Below are positions 20,005-23,226 of a stretch of 23,226 nt of DNA, in pieces (position 1 is the first letter of the stretch; each line of letters begins with the position of its first letter). The stretch comes from Diplocarpon mali (taxonomy: Eukaryota > Ascomycota > Leotiomycetes > Helotiales > Drepanopezizaceae): the NCBI GenBank assembly GCA_024741835.1, contig JAENRP010000447.1, positions 6,726-29,951 on the forward strand, in the 5' to 3' direction. The position numbers were made by a program, and so were the translations under genes. The notes beneath the pieces were generated by a model that was not told the origin of the DNA, did not search any database, and was given only the letters and a program-made list of their open reading frames with translations.

Positions 20005-21912
20005 ATGGACGAGTCAAAACCCGCAGCCCCTCGCTTCTTTGGCTACCCCAAAGCCGTCGAAGCTCCCCATATCCCGTACGAGAAGAAGGATGATGCCAAT
20101 CCAGTCTTTCGGGGAAAACTGCTGGTTATTTGTGCCTGGATGTGAGTTTGGTCGCCCTCTGGCTGCTCTACATTCAGCTGACCCGTCCCAGAGTGGCCCG
20201 TCTTCAGTTCGTCCAAAGAGTGTTATGGGCGAACGCGGGCTTCAATGGTCTTCGAGAGCTTACGCATCTCAAAGGGTACTCGGAACGTTGGGATGTGAGC
20301 TGGTTGCCTCTGGTTCTCTGGCTGTAAGGTGGCTAAAACTCGACAGCCAACCGTCATTCCCATCTCAGCTGGAGTAGCTTCAAGACCCAACTCTCTCGAA
20401 TTGGGAGCTTTTCCCAGCCCCCCCGAAGCACTCTCAGGTCGTTATCGATCCATCCCGGAGTACCATGCCATGTACCTCTCGGGACAGCTCACCCCGCTAG
20501 CTGTCGTTGAATGCTTGCTTCCCCTCATCCGAAGAGACTTCAGCTCACCGTCTCACCACTCCATCGCCTTCATCGACAGCAAGGTTGAAGAGGCCCTTGA
20601 ACTTGCCAGAGCTTCCACGCTCCGGTACAAACAAAGGGTTCCACTGGGTATCTTCGACGGCATTCCCACCGCCATCAAAGACGAAACCGATGTGGCCGGC
20701 TACAGGACCACCAGCGGGTGCCAGAAGAACGACGATCTGTTCCCTATTGCCCAGACCTCATCATGGCCAGTACGATTGCTGCAGGATGCTGGAGGCATCA
20801 TTCTCGGGAAGCTGAACATGCATGAGCTGGGTGCTGACACGACCAACAACAATCCCAACTGGGGGACTCCGCGCAATCCTCACAACGAGCAGTACTACAC
20901 GGGAGGGTCGTCCGGCGGCGCTGCCTATGTTGTTTCAGCAGGTCTTGTGCCCTTTGCGTTAGGAGCAGACGGAGGCGGAAGTATCCGCATCCCCTCTTCA
21001 TTCTGCGGCATCTACGGGCTCAAGCCATCTCATAACCGCCTCGAAGATTTGGGAAGCACCGTCACCGTCAGTGGCCCCCTAGCAGCCACGATGTCTGATC
21101 TCGAGATCGCATATCGCATCATGGCCAACCCCGACCCTTCGGATCCCACAAGCTCTCTCTTTGGCCCGGAAAGCTCCAGCACGCCCAGTCGCCCCAAGGT
21201 CATTGGCATCTACCGAGAGTGGTTCAACCGCGCCGACGCTTCGGTGGTGAAGCTCTGCAACGAGGTCGTGACTTACTACAAAGACACACTCGGGTACGAG
21301 ATCGTCGAAATCACGATCCCGTACGTTAGTGAAGGCCAGATAGCACACGCCTTTACAATCCTCGCAGAGATGGCCGTCCGCGCTCGTGCGAAGCCCGCCC
21401 ATGCCGCCAACTGGCTCCACGGCCTCAACCCCGCAAACCAAGTTCTCCTGGCTGTTGGAGCTCAGACTCCGGCTCAGGATTACCTGCTTGCCCAACAACT
21501 GCGTAACATGCTGATGCAGCACCTCGCGTTCCTCTACGAGAACCACCCTGGTCTCATCATCGTCACGCCCACGACGCCCATGGCAGGGTGGCCGATTGCC
21601 GCAGAGGGCGATCTGGAGCACGGGATAACGGATGGGAATACCAGCATCAGGAACATGGAGTATGTCTGGCTAGCCAACTTCTGCGGCAACCCGGCGATCA
21701 CGTGTCCAGTTGGCTATGCTGCGCCCGTGCAGGGGGAGGGGGACGTGCCGGTGGGCATCATGGCGATGGGGGAGTGGGCATCAGAACTGCAGCTGCTCGG
21801 ATGGGGGCGCGAGTGCGAGGGCTGGCTAAATGAGGCCTATCCTGGGGGCCGGCGGAGACCTCGGAATTGGGAGGATGTGGCGGCCAAGGCGAAGGAGACG
21901 ATGGTGTTGTGA
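20005..21912 (+). CDS. amidase-signature family hydrolase
   Basis: Three exons, 20005-20141, 20192-20294 and 20347-21912, are joined over introns of 50 and 52 nt (GTGAGT and GTGAGC donors) to encode 601 residues. Splicing gives ...YSERWD-PTVIPIS, a join typical of fungal amidases. The signature is complete: K191 in DGIPTAIKDE, S268 in TGGSSGGAA and S292 in DGGGSIRIP, with the two serines 24 residues apart as in fatty acid amide hydrolase, followed by CGIYGLKPS. The enzyme should hydrolyse amides by Ser-cisSer-Lys catalysis. The natural substrate (acetamide-like, aryl amide, fatty amide or other) cannot be told from sequence. A hydrophobic stretch (KLLVICAWI) sits near residues 40-50, but no signal peptide starts the protein, so it is probably intracellular. 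Confidence 0.93.
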
Positions 21913-22202
21913 GGCGGCGCAGGTCTTGTCTTGCTCCCAGTGGCATCCGCCCGGAGGCATGAGTACAACCGGGACAGCCTCGTCGGGCATGGCTTGTTTC
22001 TGCCGTGAACGTCAACCTTGGCTTCACTTCTTGGCCCGAGGAAGATGCCACAATGGCTCAGCGTGTAACGAGAAGAAAGTACCCTTCCTCTCGCTGGCGG
22101 GAAGCACGGGCGCCAGAGAGCGGGTTCCACGACGGCAGGTTAGAGCAGCGGATGTTTACTCTCAAGCAGATGCTGAGGCTCCATCTAAAACATCTGAGAC
22201 TA
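21913..22202. other. amidase 3' flank, no gene seen
   Basis: Sequence after the amidase stop is GC-balanced and has no supported coding region. No AATAAA was noticed. Confidence 0.5.
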
Positions 22203-22478
22203 TCACAAAGCTGACTCTCCCCAGGTCTGCAACCTCTCTTTATCCAGGTCTTTATTTTGATCCTTATTCTGATCGTGATCCGTATCTTTATTTTCACGTT
22301 GCTCCTCACCTTCACCTTCGTCTCCGCCTTGACTTTTATATTCATATTCGCATTTATATTCATTTTCATCTTTATCATCTTCACTCTCCTCTTCACCTTC
22401 ACCAAGTGATCGATCAAATAGCTCTGCTGTGCTCTCTCGCGCGACGAAAGCTGCTAATGCTGCGCAATGATTCGTCAT
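22203..22478 (-). CDS. hypothetical acidic low-complexity small protein
   Basis: A 91-residue frame runs from ATG at 22478. Residues 1-27 (MTNHCAALAAFVARESTAEL...) are ordinary in composition. The rest is a Glu/Asp/Lys/Gln-rich low-complexity tail encoded by the degenerate hexamer tract. It has no signal peptide or known domain. The tail could be a consequence of simple-sequence DNA, so I am unsure it is a gene. Confidence 0.25.
   Translation of the reverse strand: MTNHCAALAAFVARESTAELFDRSLGEGEEESEDDKDENEYKCEYEYKSQGGDEGEGEEQRENKDTDHDQNKDQNKDLDKERLQTWGESAL
22236..22410. repeat. degenerate pyrimidine-rich hexamer tract
   Basis: On the plus strand the sequence is built from variants of TTTATT, GATCCT, TTCATC and CACCTTC spaced about six bases apart. 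No two copies are quite alike. Long frames stay open on both strands, each giving alternating low-complexity peptides. Confidence 0.7.
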
Positions 22479-23226
22479 AGAACCTAATCACTCAGGCTCG
22501 AGGGGTAGATACTACCCGCCGCCACGCTACCCTGCACCTCTTGAAAGTCTCGCACTGCCTCGCGACATGACCGCCCAGGTCTACAGTACCATCGATAAGA
22601 GGACATTCCATCAACGAGTACGACAACGAGACCGGTCTTTTCAAGCCGAGGACTGCAGGATATATTGCGATAACAAAGTAGATCAGACCATACGAAAAGA
22701 CAATTAGTGATATCGTCGTTGATGAGTTCCAAGCCCGGGTTTTTGGCATCTATCCACCGCCCTTTTTCCGGATTTCTCAACTCTCCGATGTGCCGCAATG
22801 GGTGAATGGTGGGCCCTGTACATCTCCTATCCGACTAAAACTCTATGGACTTGCCCGACTACGTCTTTTCCGCGCTTCGACAAAAACATCCCGATGGTCT
22901 ATCAACATCGTAAAATGGGGTTTCTTGCTTGCATCATTTGTCCATGGTCCCCCGCAAGCTGCAACGCAGAGCTATCCAGTACTTGACCAGTAGGTCACGA
23001 GCGGGCCTATGTTTTCTTCTGGAAGTTCTCAGGTGGTGCTATTGCATTTTCTAGTCGTTGGTGGACTAGTTCTAGCGTTGGGTAGGGAGACGGGGTAACG
23101 AGAAATGGTGTTCAGCACGATATCTGCGTGCCGTTGGGAGAATCTATCGAGGGCAAGCCGGTTGGCAGTCGTTTTGGTGGTGAGGCTCCGCTGGCCCTCC
23201 GGGGGCCACTGCCGTGGAGGCCGTTC
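22479..23226. other. right end, only weak ORFs
   Basis: A minus-strand 85-residue frame at 22749-22492 starts with ATG and has one hydrophobic run (SLIVFSYGLIYFVIAIYPAV) that could span a membrane, but I do not recognise it and a second frame overlaps it. Nothing supportable is seen from 22,990 to the end. Confidence 0.35.

Noticed and set aside
1..23226. tRNA, rRNA and CRISPR arrays
   Set aside because: I looked for T-loop-like GGTTCGAAT motifs and spaced direct repeats; the few TTCGA hits lack partner stems, and the tandem arrays have no spacers. A tRNAscan run would settle it.

Overview
The window looks like nuclear DNA of a filamentous ascomycete (Pezizomycotina). Its genes carry short GT-AG introns (about 43-60 nt) with CTAAC/CTGAC-like branch sites. 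The encoded families are typical of these fungi, and gene-rich GC-balanced DNA alternates with AT-rich, TpA-rich DNA that looks RIP-degraded. I cannot name a genus from the sequence.

Layout. 1-3.4 kb has no supportable gene but holds two minisatellites: about six copies of a 109-bp unit (726-1366) and three copies of a 120-bp unit (1801-2159). 3678-5831 (+) is a secreted six-hairpin glycoside hydrolase of the GH63/MGH1-like type with a C-terminal galactose-binding-like domain. Facing it, 6804-9644 (-) encodes a large CAX-family Ca2+/H+ antiporter. Simple repeats lie between these two genes and upstream of the antiporter. 11096-12633 (-) is an eight-exon secreted M28 aminopeptidase-like gene. 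From 12.6 to 18.2 kb the DNA is AT-rich and largely decayed, with only coding-like scraps. 18189-19391 (-) is a SPRY-domain protein, divergent from an amidase-signature enzyme at 20005-21912 (+). The last 1.3 kb holds low-complexity DNA and two weak ORFs.

Function. The genes do not form an obvious pathway. Two are probable secreted proteins (the hydrolase and the M28-like protein), one is a vacuolar-type ion exchanger, one a protein-interaction (SPRY) protein and one an amidase.

Most notable. (1) The M28 gene keeps its fold, signal peptide and a splice-consistent frame, but it has lost most metal ligands and the catalytic base, so it looks like a secreted pseudopeptidase. (2) The CAX gene seems to need a 3-nt microexon followed by a 16-nt exon to rebuild its first conserved cation motif region. 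(3) Another CAX intron ends in GG instead of AG. Exon structures were worked out by hand from splice motifs and remembered family conservation, not by alignment software or transcripts.
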